Position numbers and translations under genes: made by a program
Shown: positions 19,413 through 31,789 of the stretch, one piece after another
Layout: each line of letters opens with the position of its first letter
Numbering within the stretch: position 1 is the stretch's first letter
DNA from: Neopestalotiopsis rosae
Taxonomy: Eukaryota; Ascomycota; Sordariomycetes; Amphisphaeriales; Sporocadaceae
DNA length: 64,000 nucleotides
Assembly: GCA_023078685.1 (NCBI GenBank)
Contig: JALGAS010000006.1
Coordinates: 4,464,001-4,528,000 of the forward strand
Direction: 5' to 3'
Notes under the pieces: generated by a model
Told to the model about the DNA's origin: nothing
Seen by the model: only the letters and a program-made list of their open reading frames with translations
Databases searched by the model: none

Positions 19413-21016
19413 TTTGATATCGTTATATGTAGTTTGGTGTTGTAGATAGATGTATTAGGATTGATGACCGCACGGCGGATAACGAGTGAATGAGAGGCTT
19501 TAAAGAGAGATCGGAGTACTATGAGAAGACCGGCTTGCAGAACATTCTCCTTGTCAATGAAGCTCGATGATTGTCCATATATATATATATACATATTCAA
19601 TGAACCAAGGTCTAGACATGTCACGATGCGCAATACTTGTTGTCGTGTTCATGGCCAACTTCCATTGTGGGGTGCCTCACAATGCCCCACAGCTTGGCAT
19701 CTCGAGACACGCTGCGGCGACACCTCCTGAAGCGCCGATCTTACCATTGTAACGCCCCCTTCTGGGACCTCACCTGTACATAGTACTGAGCAGCTCATGC
19801 ATCACGCGCAACAGACTGGTAAGGGCGGATCGAGCTGCCATCTGATTTGGGGACTTTGGCTTAATACGAGCCCAATGCTACTGTTCTCACCGTGGTTCAG
19901 CTGGCCATAACCAGGATTACTGGCAGTCTGGTCGGTCGTTTCGGAAATCCTGAGACAGGCACAAAGCTGCGCTGGACCACTACAACCCCGGCCGCAGGTC
20001 GCGGGTCATACTTTGTGTGGAACCGCACTGCCCAATGCATCCTCATGGGAAGGGACTCCAATGGCTCAATGGGTAGTGGATACCGCAGAGAGCTTCCAGA
20101 TCACCAGCCGGGTAATAGATTAAGTTGTCTAATAAGCATAGACAAGGTGCCGACTACCGGGCTCTTTGAACCCAAGCAGTATCATGTTGCAGTGAGGTTT
20201 GAGCTAGAAGCCGGCTAAATACAACTATGTACAAGGGTACGTCCCCGCATTTTTATGATCAGTGGCATGGTTATATAATGACACATGACGAGCATGGAAT
20301 ATGATCAACATGATTCATGAAGGACTTGCACAGGCCTGGGAAATATGAAAACCACACGCGAGTGAAGATGATGATTTGCAGGAAATAGCGTGAGATAATG
20401 GACTTGATGCGAGCTAACATAAAGCTTCGGGGCGGTCGTTTATCAACCATATCCCGATGCTGCTTTCAAGTTTCCACTGTTTGTGTTCAGGTTACAAATC
20501 CTCATCTTTGATACAAAAAGCGTCAAATACATACTTAGCATCTATTTGCAAGTTGAACTGCAACGATTTGTTTGTACAATTTTATGCGCAAGTAATGAAG
20601 GAATTGGCACTACGAGAGCGTAGCAGGCAACAGCGGAGCCGGCGTCTCACTAGGCGTGCGCCATGCTGACATTCGGCTCAAATGTCAGATAATCCCAAGC
20701 CACAGAAATGAGCTTTTATGGTACGGGAACTGACCAGAACTTTCGACAATCAGCTACACTAAAGAAGATTCGAGATATCACCAGAAATTCCCAGAATCAA
20801 CCACTTTTGACAGTGGTCCAATAATCAATGTGGAAGGCAACCATCACTGTATGTAGAGGAATGAACTTACCACACGAATCATTATGGGAAAGGAGATGTT
20901 ACACAGACAGACCAGAACTATATAATGTAGAAGCCATCTTGCTTGAATTATATTGATCAAAACCCCAAGAACTATAGCTTTGTTACATCCCCATTCACCA
21001 ATCACAAATTTTAACC
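19413..21016. other. Intergenic
   Basis: An (AT)n stretch lies near 19576-19591. An open frame at 19892-20218 lacks an ATG and family resemblance. A TATATAA at 20919-20925 lies 92 bp before the epoxide hydrolase ATG and is a probable TATA box. Confidence 0.5.
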
Positions 21017-22246
21017 ATGTCTGACTTTGCTCAAATCCCCCAGCACGCGACCCTCGACGTCAAACCCTTCCAAGTCCACGTGGACGAGGCCAAACTCCAG
21101 CACTTTCGCACATTGCTCGAGCTCTCCCCCATCGGCCCGATCACTTTTGAAAACACCAACAATGGCCGTCGCTACGGCGTGACCCGCGATTGGCTTGCGC
21201 AGGCCAAGCAAGCCTGGCTGCACGACTTTGACTGGCGCCGCTCCGAGGCCCGTCTCAACTCCTACCCAAACTTCCGCGCACCCGTCCGAGATGAAGAAAC
21301 GGGCCACACGACCGATGTCCACTTCTTGGCCCTCTTTTCAAAGAGAGCCGACGCTGTTCCCATTGTCTTCATGCACGGCTGGCCGGTTTCCGTGTGCGAG
21401 TTTATGGATATGCTCGACCTGCTCCGCGCAAAGTACACCCCAGAGACTCTGCCATACCATATTATTGTGCCCTCACTGCCCGGATATGGCTTCTCAAGCG
21501 GCCCGCCCGTCGATGCCGATTATGGCGTCCTACAGGTCGCCAAGGCAATGCATGGGCTGATGCTAGGCCTGGGCTTTGGCGCATCGGGATATCTGGCCCA
21601 GGGCGGCGACTTGGGTAGCTTTGTGGCTCGGGTCATGGCGCTGAGCTTTCCTGAGTGCCGCGGTATGCACGTCAACCAGATGGGCTTCCCGCCACCGAAC
21701 GTTGACATCAGCAAGCGCGATGCGGCCGAGGAGCACGCATTTCAGCGCGCCACTGAGGCAATTGACACCGGACTGGCTTTTGCTATGCAGCAGGGCACAC
21801 GCGCAGCGACCATGGGTCTGGCCTTGAGTGCGAGCCCGCTGGCGTTGCTGGCATGGGTCGGGGAGAAGTTCCTCGAGTACTCGGACGAGGATCCCCTAAT
21901 GGACAGGATCCTCGAAAGCGTCAGTCTCTATTGGCTAACCGACACCTATCCGCGGTGCATGTACCACAATCGTGGCATGGGAGATCCGACGGACACACCA
22001 GGAATTGCGAGATACAGCGTGATAGCGGACAAGGCAGTGCTACGCCTCCCTTATGTCGCCAAACCCTGCGGATATTCCTTCTTCCCTCGCGAGGTCGTGC
22101 CCGTTTCGAAGAGCTGGGCGGAAAAGAGCGTTAACCTAGTGACTTTCAGTGAGCACCAGCACGGAGGTCATTTTGCCGCCATGGAGAGACCGGACGACTT
22201 GTTGGCCGATGTCGAGGAATACGTTGCGAAGGTCTGGAAACCTTGA
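21017..22246 (+). CDS. Epoxide hydrolase, microsomal/juvenile-hormone type
   Basis: An uninterrupted 409-residue protein. Residues 15-120 match the epoxide hydrolase N-terminal (EHN) domain, and the rest is an alpha/beta-hydrolase fold. HGWP (120-123) forms the oxyanion hole. The nucleophile Asp198 lies in QGGDLGS, and the catalytic His is near 385 in HGGHFAAMERP. The enzyme opens epoxides to vicinal diols through an ester intermediate. The usual N-terminal membrane anchor of animal enzymes is absent, as in many fungal members. A probable TATA box lies 92 bp upstream. It neighbours a regulator gene facing it tail to tail (353 bp apart), so a role in a small detoxification or catabolic set is plausible but inferred. 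Confidence 0.9.
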   Translation: MSDFAQIPQHATLDVKPFQVHVDEAKLQHFRTLLELSPIGPITFENTNNGRRYGVTRDWLAQAKQAWLHDFDWRRSEARLNSYPNFRAPVRDEETGHTTDVHFLALFSKRADAVPIVFMHGWPVSVCEFMDMLDLLRAKYTPETLPYHIIVPSLPGYGFSSGPPVDADYGVLQVAKAMHGLMLGLGFGASGYLAQGGDLGSFVARVMALSFPECRGMHVNQMGFPPPNVDISKRDAAEEHAFQRATEAIDTGLAFAMQQGTRAATMGLALSASPLALLAWVGEKFLEYSDEDPLMDRILESVSLYWLTDTYPRCMYHNRGMGDPTDTPGIARYSVIADKAVLRLPYVAKPCGYSFFPREVVPVSKSWAEKSVNLVTFSEHQHGGHFAAMERPDDLLADVEEYVAKVWKP

Positions 22247-22598
22247 GATTATTACGACCGAATTGAGCGGGTAGACGAACCTGACGAGAATACGCGGGTC
22301 AGATCGGAGCTCCAGCTCAGTGTACCTTTCATTTCAACACAATCTTTCGATAACCAATAACATGGCTTAAGCAGAAGCCGAAGGTCGGTCCCACCCAGAT
22401 AACTCCTTCCATAACCTTAAACTGACGAAACTTTTACTCTCCCTGAGAACCTTGGTTTGGGTTTTGGTCTGATGACCCATCGGCCCGAATGACGATGTTT
22501 TGTGTCCATTGCTCATGATTGTACATTTTGAACCCAGTTTTTGGTGAGTGCTCATCTCAAATCCGTGAATGGGGCCATGGCCTATGTCTTGTTTCCTC

Positions 22599-24747
22599 TC
22601 AAGTCTGTCGTAGCCAATCTGTCGAGCCCAAGGGATCAAGAGTCAGGCTGTCAAAAACATCGGATGTAATGGGAATATCGAGAGCATTGCTCCAGATGGT
22701 GTCGAGCGTAGGCATTGCGAAATCGCAGCCGCTCTCGTAGAACAACCCTGCGTCAAGATTTGAACCGCTGATCGGGTTCTCTGAAATATTTTGACCATTT
22801 GGACGCATTTCGCCGCCTAGTGCTCGACTTTCCATATTATGTAGAGGATTTCCACCTCCGGGTGCCTGCCCCCGAAGTGCTGTTGAGGCTGTGCTAGTCC
22901 CCACACGGTCAAACTCTCGAAGCGCACTCTTTGCGAGTTTCGCCATCTTGCGAGCCGATGGAAAGGATGTGGTAAGATCGTCCAGGACATCGCATCCCGA
23001 GCTGAGGAGAAGACGTGCACGCTTTCGTTTGTATGGTATGGTACTGTTGCGCATCTGACGATACGCGACAGAGGTAGCCAGTGCTACGCCGTAAGGAACA
23101 ATTGCCCAATAAGTCATGGCGCTCTGGAGATCCTCCGTCAGCAAAGAGACGATATTCATAGCGTGGAAGAACTGCGTCGGGGAGTGTGGCGTTTGTTCCT
23201 GAGCACCATTCTGTTTGCTCGGTCGATCACGCAAAATCATGACAGCTGAGAAAAACACCTCCAAGGAAGCTAGTGCAATTGTCAGCCCATAATGGTCAAC
23301 TTTTTCGGTGACGTGAATCTTCAGAAAGTAGGCCAAGTCGATATTATCGGGTCTTTACGACAAGGTACTCAATGTTGACTTACCAAGTAATCCATCCCCA
23401 ATGCCCGACGTCTGTGTGTCACGAACCAAATCCTCAAACGAGATCTCAGGAGGTATCTGTGCCTCTCCAGATGGATGAGGACGATACTGGGCAATAACAG
23501 CATCCAAGATGCCGGAAATTCGGATGAGCAGCCTGAAAGGCGGAACCTGTTCCCCAATAGATTCATTCACATACTTGTCCACATCTCGGTCATGCATGAG
23601 TATAGGCCGACCATTTGTAGCTGCATTCAAACGATCCAGAACCCTCACACACCAGTAAAGGCAGCGAGATCGTTTTGCTTTGGCTGCCTCGGGCCAGCCA
23701 AGATGCAGTCCTAGTGTTTGTGAGTAAAGTACGGCTTGAGCGCAATAGCTGGAGGAGATCTCGCTGCCATTGGCTTCGCTGGCAGAAAATGCCATCAGCG
23801 TATAGACTTGCAGCAGAACAATCTTGTCGCGTATAAATCCCATGTCTAGCGATTGCTTCACTGCTGCAGCAAGATAAGTCCGGAATTCCAGCGGCGACAG
23901 GACAGTCGCTGTGTGCGGCAGTCGCAGATGCGCCCTGATTGAAGGGTCCGGAGCTGCTGTAAGACAGATGCACTGTTTGATTGCAGTTCGTTCCATCTCA
24001 TCGAGATCTAGAATATTTCGACCGTGCAAAATGGGAAACAACGTATCGAACCTGGAATAAAAGATCTTGGAGATCATTTCGTACTCGTACTCTGGTGGCA
24101 TGACAGAGAGACACTCTTTGCGCAGATAGGGAGACAGTGCCTGTAAACTGACCAGACCTGATCGTCGAATGCTACCGCCCTCTGGGGCTTCAATGTCGAC
24201 GTCAGAGGCACTGACATTTTGCTCGGGGCGGGTACGCTCCTGTGACTTTCTGTCTTGCCATACGCCAATGGCATGGAGCGTTGGGGATCCTGTTGTAGAG
24301 TCCTGAGGATGCCTTCGAAGAAAAGATGCTTCGGGGTTGAGATCTCCAATGAAGCGCAAGTAGGCGCCTTCCGCGAGTCCATCCGGATCTTGCTCAGTTC
24401 TCGACTCCTGTATGGTGCTTGGTGGTTGAGTCGCCCTGTTGTGTTGGCCCAAATCTATTTGCGGTGACGACGAGGCATAGCCTGTCACTGCCACTTGAGT
24501 GGCCTCATCATTGGAAACCCTTGCCTCTTTAGCAGGTGTAGTAACGGCCGTTGGATCTCTGGAGATGGAGCTGAGGTGGTGGCACCGTTTCTACACCTTG
24601 TGCATTAGTTCCCGGCTTCACTGTCTACAATGTGCATCTGTCTTGTGGATCACGAACATGGCGTTTTCTGCAGGTAGAGCAGGGTTTGTGAACTGACGAG
24701 CGTTTCGTTCCTACGCCGCCGACATTGTCCTCGACAAATTTGAGCAT
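22599..24747 (-). CDS. Fungal-specific transcription factor with partial zinc cluster
   Basis: The best model has three exons, 24747-24658, 24590-23427 and 23318-22599, giving 657 residues. The first exon encodes MLKFVEDN...KPCSTCRKRH. After splicing this becomes CSTCRKRHKRC, half a Zn2Cys6 cluster (C-x2-C-x6-C); the second half is not found. The middle carries the fungal-specific TF domain: FYSRFDTLFPILH, QALLYSQ-like and LHLGWPEAAKAKRSRCLYWCVRVLDR. The C-terminal third continues it (ASLEVFFSAVMIL). Two introns need the weak donor GTTCGT. A strong GTAAGT at 23383 leads out of frame with every nearby acceptor. Either the weak donors are used or the gene carries damage. It probably acts in the nucleus and may control its neighbours. 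Confidence 0.7.
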
Positions 24748-25637
24748 ATCAACTGAGCCTCAAAAACACACATCCTGTAAACACTGTTGGCTTCAAAGTT
24801 CTATGTTTTCCGTCACGAACAGAGGCCCAGCTCCAGGCTGGTAGGCATTTTCATTCCCCGCAGTCAGCGGACCAGTGCAGCTAGCCCCAAGGCAGCCCCC
24901 AGGCCCCCGGCTCCTTCCCGTACATGTGGGCACTGGGGTTAGGTGGGACGCTATGATATTTTGAATTCAAGATCCGCCAGATCGACCGTTGTACTTCAGT
25001 CATTTGACATAGAGACTTCGAGGTTCATATACTTCCCTCAATGATTCTGTAGTTCATGCTGGAAGAGGAAGAGCGTGAGAGAGAGAGAGAGACTCCATGC
25101 ATGGATCAAGAACATATTACCTACCCAAGGGAGAACAAGTCGGGCGGCGTGGATTGCGGCTTCCCCTGGAGTTATCGGTAATGGCGACCGGCGACTTCCG
25201 TATTCGGACTACCCGCCTGTAGCGGGCTGTTCATGTTGGGTTAGCCGCAATATTACCAGCTTTGGGAACTGCCTTGGCCTACGTCGTCCAGGGAAAGACG
25301 ATTTGCCGTCTTACTGCTGCCGAACGGTTACTCCGCATTTTGGAAAGCCTGGTTATTAGGATGAGCTAGGAGACATCCAGTCAAGGGCACATAGTTTGAT
25401 TGTTCTATGATTCCGAAGATCTGTTCATAGTGCGCCGAGTCTAGTATTAGGTGAGGCGGACCTAGTGCTACTTTGCAGCTTCATATATCCACAATATTCT
25501 GCATGTCACCGGTGGCAGGGACGTGATAATTCACAGCCTACAATCACTCTTTCTAGGTATATTCTTGTGGACATTTTTGCGAATTTGTTCTCTTTTGTTC
25601 TTATTTACAATTACATGAACTTGCATGACTTGGGGAT
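24748..25637. other. Intergenic, regulator promoter
   Basis: A (GA)n microsatellite lies at about 25075-25092. Several CGG and CCG triplets between 25140 and 25225 could be zinc-cluster binding half-sites, but no clear pair stands out. Confidence 0.45.
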
Positions 25638-27222
25638 CTAGAATCCCAAGATGCTATTGGCAGTCTTTGTGACATTGACTGTGCCTGGTGAATCCCCATC
25701 CAAAGTCGGCAGCTTCTCAAATCCAGCTGCACGAAGGCCATTCTCGTCGGTGACTCTCTGCAAGTCCTGCACACCTGGGCGTTGTACGTGTTGACTCTCT
25801 CCAATTCCACCTGGGAAATCCGGTCCGGGAGTTCCGTCCAAGAATGCTTGTCGTTGAGTGGCTGCATACTTCGCATTGGCTTCGGTCAGAGGGCAGACTG
25901 GGATATATAATACGCTCGAGTCGGAATTGCCCTTGTGGGTCTTATCGACGGCGTGTATGGCTATTTGCTTGTTAGAGATTTGTTTGAGTATAATGATTCC
26001 GTTGCTTACTGTCGCAATGCCAAACCACAAAGTCGCCGGGACGGACTTTGGGCACATGAACCATTGTTCGGTTCAGTTCCAAGTGTGGGTGGTTGAACTC
26101 GGTGAACTCTTGACCTTGTCCAGGGGTCGCTCCTTGGAGCTCACTAGTCATGCTTTCGCCAGCAGTGAACTGCCAATTGCTTGGCTTCAGGTAGTCTTCT
26201 GTCGGAATATCGCCATATTGTGCAACTGGACGGAAGAATGGTCGCAAGAGAGTATATGCAGTGCTGTGCTTCAGTAGAGGTTGCACCAACAGTGTTCCTT
26301 CGTACGGGCTTACGGTGCTCATGCTGAGCCAGCCCTGGAACATGCGAAACATGGAACAAGCTCCCAGGCCATCGTACAGGTTGATGTTGGCATGGACTCG
26401 AGGGCTGGCATCCCAAGGATCATGTTTCTCCCAATCACCCTCCAAAATTCGCTGGTAGACACCAGCTGAGCCTTCGGGTTGCCAGCGCTCGACGCTACCA
26501 CCATCTTGATGGGGTCCGAGAGCAAATTTGGCGTCGCCAGGTTGTCGTATGCGCAAACGGTCGGCGTACATCAGTGTTTGACTTGTAGATATCGGCGCCT
26601 CGGCGTCGGACTTGTTCCAGAGGCTCATCAATGTCGATTGAGCGGCGACCATGTTTGGGTGTGCGCGAGCTTTCAATTGCGGAAGTGACCAGTAGAGCTC
26701 GAATACTTGACCCTGGAAGTCTATATCATTGTGCGTCAGCATGGGATAAATCCGTGTGGATCATTATAAATACGTACTGCGAGTGCTCGGATTGAGCCGA
26801 ATATACTCTTCGAGATCATCTTTGAACTGACGCGCTTCATTTTCGGGTATGACATTGCGGACAACCAAGGCACCGCGCTTCTTGATTTCTCCTTTTAATG
26901 ACCCGAGATCGCTTCCAAGGTTCTGGAACTCAATCTCGGGTATGGCTTGTGGACCTTTCCGGGCAATGACATCGCATTCGACGCGCAATTCATCGAGCAA
27001 GCGATTCCAGCCGGCGATCATGCGTTCTTCTCGGCCGTGTGCTATTTGTTGTTTGAGTTGCCGAAAGCGCAGTGGTAGCGGCGGCGCATTGCCGCCTGAT
27101 AGAGAGTTGAAGGCATCGGCTATGCTACCTTCCTTCTTCACGACTGGCTTGGTGGCTGTCGCATAGCTTCTGGTACAAGTTCTGGCCTTTGCGAGCGCAC
27201 CTAACCGAACTGATTGAAGCAT
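25638..27222 (-). CDS. DUF1479 family protein, Fe/2-oxoglutarate oxygenase-like
   Basis: Three exons, 27222-26778, 26720-26010 and 25960-25638, with introns of 57 and 49 nt, giving 492 residues. The start MLQSVRLGALAKARTCTRSYATA is a typical mitochondrial presequence; an ATG 20 codons upstream would hide it. Family marks are GPHQDGGSVERW (an HxD metal pair), RPGDFVVWHCDTIHAVD (distal His) and YIPVCPLTEANA. The fold is a double-stranded beta-helix like YbiU. The substrate is not known; the fungal homologue Gig2 is induced by N-acetylglucosamine in Candida. Splice sites restore HCDTIHAVD across the second intron, which supports the model. It sits between the two regulator genes of the block. 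Confidence 0.85.
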
Positions 27223-28250
27223 CTTGCTGGCGACTGGGTATTGGATCGTGTAAAAATAGTACAAGAAAGCAAATCTTATCATGAAAAGATGAATGAGGAT
27301 TACACGATAAGATTCTGGACGTTGCTGATTATACTTAAAGTCCTAGTCGCAAACTACATCTCCAGGTTTCTTGTTGTTCGGCTTTGCCGCTTTGGGAAAA
27401 TTCCGCCTGCAGACAAACTTGATGTCATGAGTAGAGTTGCCATCCACATCATGTGGACCCCACAGCCTGCTTCTTGCTGTAATACAAACGGGCTAATCGA
27501 GCATTTTTTGCCCTTTGACAACTTGTAAACCGGGCATTGACGCGGCACAGCCGTGGCCTGTTAACCGTTTCTAGAAGCTCCGAGCCGTGGTCTGATGATT
27601 GCTCTCTCCTGACATGACTGGATTGGCCTTGAACTATATCCTCCGCCCCGGAACTCCGTAGCAGTCTTGGCCGTCGGCAATGAACGAAAGATTCATGTCA
27701 CGGCAGATTTCTCTCACAGATTCCCAGCCCGGCAAAGCCCAGATGCCTTGAAAGGCAGAGGTCTACCTCGAGGGACCCAATCACAGCTAGCAACGGAGGT
27801 TCCTCAGCAACAACGTCGCAGAAGTTCAAGTCATGCCGGTTATGCTGAGCGAATTGTCCACGAACTTGGAGTCATCCTGGCTAATATATTGAAATTCCGA
27901 AATGATGCGAACACTCACTTCTCAGTATCAGATCAATAAGTTGTGGCTAGTCCGCTTTCTGTAACAATATTTAATGGCGACAAGCAATTGAACCCGAGGA
28001 CAGTCAGTGTTGTCGAATGAAAGATGGACTGGAGCTAGGCGAGCGGTATCCCTCTTTGTTATTATTAGTGCTTACGGCAGCTGGACAATTCAGCTACACA
28101 TATTCCTGTGCAGAACAACTCGCGATTTGCACAGGATCGATGACTCCTGAACAACTGCATACCGTCAATGTCCACACTCTTGCTCACTTCTCTAGAATCT
28201 ATTTCACATTCAAACTATCAGCCTACTGAAAGGGCCTGGCCACCACCAAT
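27223..28250. other. Intergenic, divergent promoter of the DUF1479 and DUF4267 genes
   Basis: About 1 kb between divergently transcribed genes. No further gene can be supported. Confidence 0.5.
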
Positions 28251-28628
28251 ATGCCTCTCTCACAACATGTTCCCCACATAGCCGCCTTCCTGGCCTCCGT
28301 CCCGGGCTTGATTGGTATAAACGGTCTGCTCCGGCCCCGAGAACATGTCGCCAAAGTCGAGTTCCCCGCTCCCACGACGCCCGAGGCCGGTCTACTCTCT
28401 GACGCGCTCACACGCTTCATGTCGGCGCGCAACATCACCATCAGCTTGCTGGCGCTGGCGGCTTGGTATCGAGGCGACCGCAAACTTCAGGGGTGGTCCA
28501 TGATCATCTTGAGTCTCACCCCGGCCATTGACGGGTATGTCAGCTATCAGCTCATCGGAGGCGGTCTCGCGTACCACCTTCCCGTCGTCAGTGTCAGTGT
28601 TGGACTTGGTCTGGCGTTGCTACAATAG
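28251..28628 (+). CDS. DUF4267 small membrane protein
   Basis: A single-exon protein of 125 residues with four hydrophobic segments (about 7-28, 60-77, 82-99, 104-124). The pattern, with a short Arg-rich loop between helices (RPREHVAKVE; RFMSARNIT; WYRGDRKLQGW), matches the DUF4267 family, common in fungi and some bacteria and often found beside oxidoreductase genes. No function is established. It lies between the DUF1479 gene (divergent) and the repeat array and regulator gene to the right. Confidence 0.8.
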   Translation: MPLSQHVPHIAAFLASVPGLIGINGLLRPREHVAKVEFPAPTTPEAGLLSDALTRFMSARNITISLLALAAWYRGDRKLQGWSMIILSLTPAIDGYVSYQLIGGGLAYHLPVVSVSVGLGLALLQ

Positions 28629-28936
28629 ATCTCAACGCCTGGTCCATCAGGCACCGCATTGGTTGTTGTGACGGGACGATGCATTGCGCACAAGAACGTT
28701 TGAGTGCGTCGCATATGGGACTAGAATGGCGAATAGGTTCTCGTTGGTCAGACTGGCCCAAGGTCGCAAGGTGCGCCGCCGCCTCTGACTCCAGCAACTC
28801 TGCTGGATAGCGGCTCAATTTCTTCGGCCCGCAATCGTCGTCGCATAAACCCACACAGGAACACTTTCATTTTAACCATGTCGAGCCATCTTTTCATGAT
28901 GAAATGCGCGGTGTACCTGCATTAACTGGCGCTAGA

Positions 28937-29215
28937 AGTGCGCTGCGGACTTTCGAGATGCGCCACATACCTCATTGCAGTGCGCTGCAAATGCGACTCG
29001 AGTGCGCAGCATCTTGATTGGTAGAATTGATGAAAAAGAAAAACTGCGCTGCAGCCCGACCTGCAGAATAAAGTGCGATACCAGTGCGTAGGTTTGGCAA
29101 AGTGCGCTGCATTTTGATTGGCGATTCTATGAACCCCAAGGGAGTGCGCTGCGATTCGATTGGGTCATGATGCGCCCATGCCAAGCATGTTGCCCTGCAC
29201 ATATGAGTGCGCTGC
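28937..29215 (+). repeat. Array of AGTGCGCTGC words
   Basis: Copies, exact or with one change, are at 28937, 28979, 29001, 29043, 29101, 29143 and 29206. Partial AAGTGCGATA and CAGTGCGTA words lie between, and an inverted GCGCACTGCAGC near 29246. Three copies are followed by an ATTTTGATTGG-like tail. The spacing is irregular, 22-63 bp, mostly about 42 or 58-63. The array ends about 270 bp before the ATG of the zinc-cluster regulator. Confidence 0.75.
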
Positions 29216-29485
29216 CAGACACCCTGGCTTACCTGTCCAGCTTGCGCGCACTGCAGCTTGATGGGTGGCTGACCCTCTCCGCAGTAGCAAGGTGTGATCA
29301 TTGCCGAGTAGGGATTTGTTACAAATATGTAGAAGGGATCCTAGAGGAGACTAGCAATGCAAATATCACCAAGATCACCTTCTTCACGGAACCGGAGTGA
29401 ACGAGACCATTCACTCTCGCAAGTACATTTTCAGTGCGGGCCTTGCTACAGTACTTCCAAGTCAAATTGCGAAACAGCTTCCATC

Positions 29486-31789
29486 ATGTACCCCTCCATG
29501 AGCTTGCGCAGAAAGCCCCCTCGAAAGCTCGACAGGTTGAAGTGTGAGAATTGTCGACAGGCCAAGAAGAAGGTACGTCCCTGTTTAGTTACGACATGTT
29601 ACCTCTGAGATCCTGTGCAATATCTGACGGTTCACAGTGCAAAGCAGCCGAGCTTGGATGTGCAAGATGCCGTGATAAGGAAGTGGATTGTCCTGGCCGT
29701 ACAAAAGCTGGCGCCTCTTCGAAAAGGCCATCATGCTCTCCTCAGGCCGGAGACACCCGACCTCTGTCATCAGGTTTCGTCACGCCTCAGAACGAATGGC
29801 AGAACATTTCAGGCATGAACAGCTCAGAATGCGTGGAATCAGAGGCTATCCCAATTGAAGTATCACAGACTCAGCAGCACAATACCCCTTCCGACTCGCT
29901 CTCTGAGCAGATCGCACATGCGATGGAAGAGATTGATGGCCTTGAAACTGGGATGGATTTGGTGGACTCACTGTGGGGCGATGATGGTGAGGCGTTTATT
30001 GCAGTTCTTGAGTTCTTCAAAGTCTCCATTTGCTAATTCCAATAGTAGCTATCGACAAAGACCTCTCCACGGAAAATACTGCGCGCCAAAGTCTTTCGGC
30101 TTATGATCATGATTTCGAATGGCTGTCCAAGATTCCTGTGTTCGATGGGCTGCCCAAATTCGAATTGCTGCCCAAAATTCCTGTGGTTCATCCTAGAAAC
30201 ATAATAAGTTTTGGACCGTTTCCATGGAGAATCCCGTTTCTCGATATCTTCGAACATCTCGCAGCGAAGATTCAAATTCGGTGCGATGGGCATCTTGTGT
30301 GCATCGAGCCCAAATGCAAGCTCCAATGCTTCAAGGCGTCATGGGAAGCGTTGGTAGATCACCTCAATAACGACCATCATGGCATCTATAGTCTTGAACT
30401 GCTCGATCCTGAAAAGATCAATGAGGCCACCAAACATCTCTTTCAGCAAGCTGCCATGAGTCGGAAGACGTGGGACTCATGGACAGTCAAAGAGCAACAC
30501 ACTCAACTGGCGTTGAACATGCAACGTTTCAAACATAAGGCCTCGGGGTGCGACAAAGTCATCTCTCAGACTCGGCAGTTTCAGGATTTGAAAATGCTTA
30601 AGAGAGCTTTCCGCATCAGATATGCGGATTTCTTAAGAACATCTGATTCATCACCAGAACTATCTGAATTTGCTGCCATGCTTCGATCAACCTACCGGAA
30701 TTCACGAGGGTTACACCGACTAGGATTTGGGGTTTTCAGAAAAGTGCTTGCTGGCACGGCACCAACTACGGTAGTCGAGGTTTTCGCTTTTGAGCTCCTG
30801 TCTGGTGCCATGACTAATGTCATGCGAAACGTCTGGAAGAAAGACATTCCACATGAACCTCGGGATATCGACTACCTTGTTTGGCGGAGTGCCATTGAAG
30901 ATGACAGTGGCAAGGATCTGTTTGATCATCTAATGAACAACTGGTTTCCACACTTCCGATTACTCCAAGATAGTATGCCATCTTTGGGGCACTTGTCACA
31001 CGAAACCATGAGAGACTATATTCTGAGACTCGTCCTTTCAAGAAAATCGACAGAGCCTCCCAACTTCTCGGCTTTTTCCAATTCTGAGCTGACTACTCAC
31101 ATACACGGCACAAGTATAGGCACTTACGGAATGGATCGTGGTTCATTTGATTCCCTCTGTGATATCAAGGCTCCGCCCTGGCAGAGGGAAGTTTTGCAAG
31201 TCGGTCCAAAGTCGATGACAGTCAGAGATAGTATCGTCTTTACGGGGGTCTACTTGTTTATGATTTGTGAGTAACAAGTCCTCTCCTGCAAGGCGTTCTT
31301 CCCCGTGCCCTTCTCTCTTCTCTCTTCCGAATATACGCATGGATAAATACTGACTCTTATTCCAATTAGTCGTCACCGAGCGCGGCATTCTCGTGATTTA
31401 CCTGGGGAACAAGGATCGGCGATGCGAACTTCTTGGATTCGAAGCAACGGCGGGCAACATACTGCAGGTATCCGAAAGATTGAAGAGTGAGGTTATTGAT
31501 CCGCTCTTGACGGCATTCTCCGATGCTCCCGAGTTCTCAGGGTTGTTGGGAGCCGCGAAGGTCATGATCGATTGCGGGCAGACTTGGGCTGTCCAGCACC
31601 TCCATGGCGCCCTGAAACTGGCAGTAAAAGTAGGTTCTCCAGATCATACCCTTGTAGGCCATTCTCTAATGAAAGTCAAAACCGTAGGACGAATTTAAGG
31701 ACCAAATGAACCAAGACGAATGGCTAACCGTAATTGATTTGAAATGCCGGTCAGCGGATGGCTTGATCGCACCCGCTTGGGTGCTGTAG
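29486..31789 (+). CDS. Zn2Cys6 transcriptional regulator
   Basis: Five exons, 29486-29572, 29638-29986, 30046-31266, 31370-31629 and 31688-31789; all phases agree, giving 672 residues. The zinc cluster CENCRQAKKKC then GCARCRDKEVDC (residues 20-45) is complete, with the first intron inside it. A Ser/Gln/Pro-rich linker with an acidic patch follows (MEEIDGLETGMDLVDSL). The large C-terminal part, with FGPFPWRIPFLDIFEHLA, a CxxxC-rich stretch (CIEPKCKLQC) and WxxHLNNDHHG, does not match the usual fungal TF middle domain. It resembles uncharacterised fungal zinc-cluster proteins. The last exon adds DEFKDQMNQDEWLTVIDL..APAWVL, which improves the end over simple read-through to 31698. The AGTGCGCTGC array lies in its promoter. 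Confidence 0.8.

Noticed and set aside
28937..29215. CRISPR-like array
   Set aside because: The repeats are only about 10 bp, unevenly spaced, and the genome is fungal.
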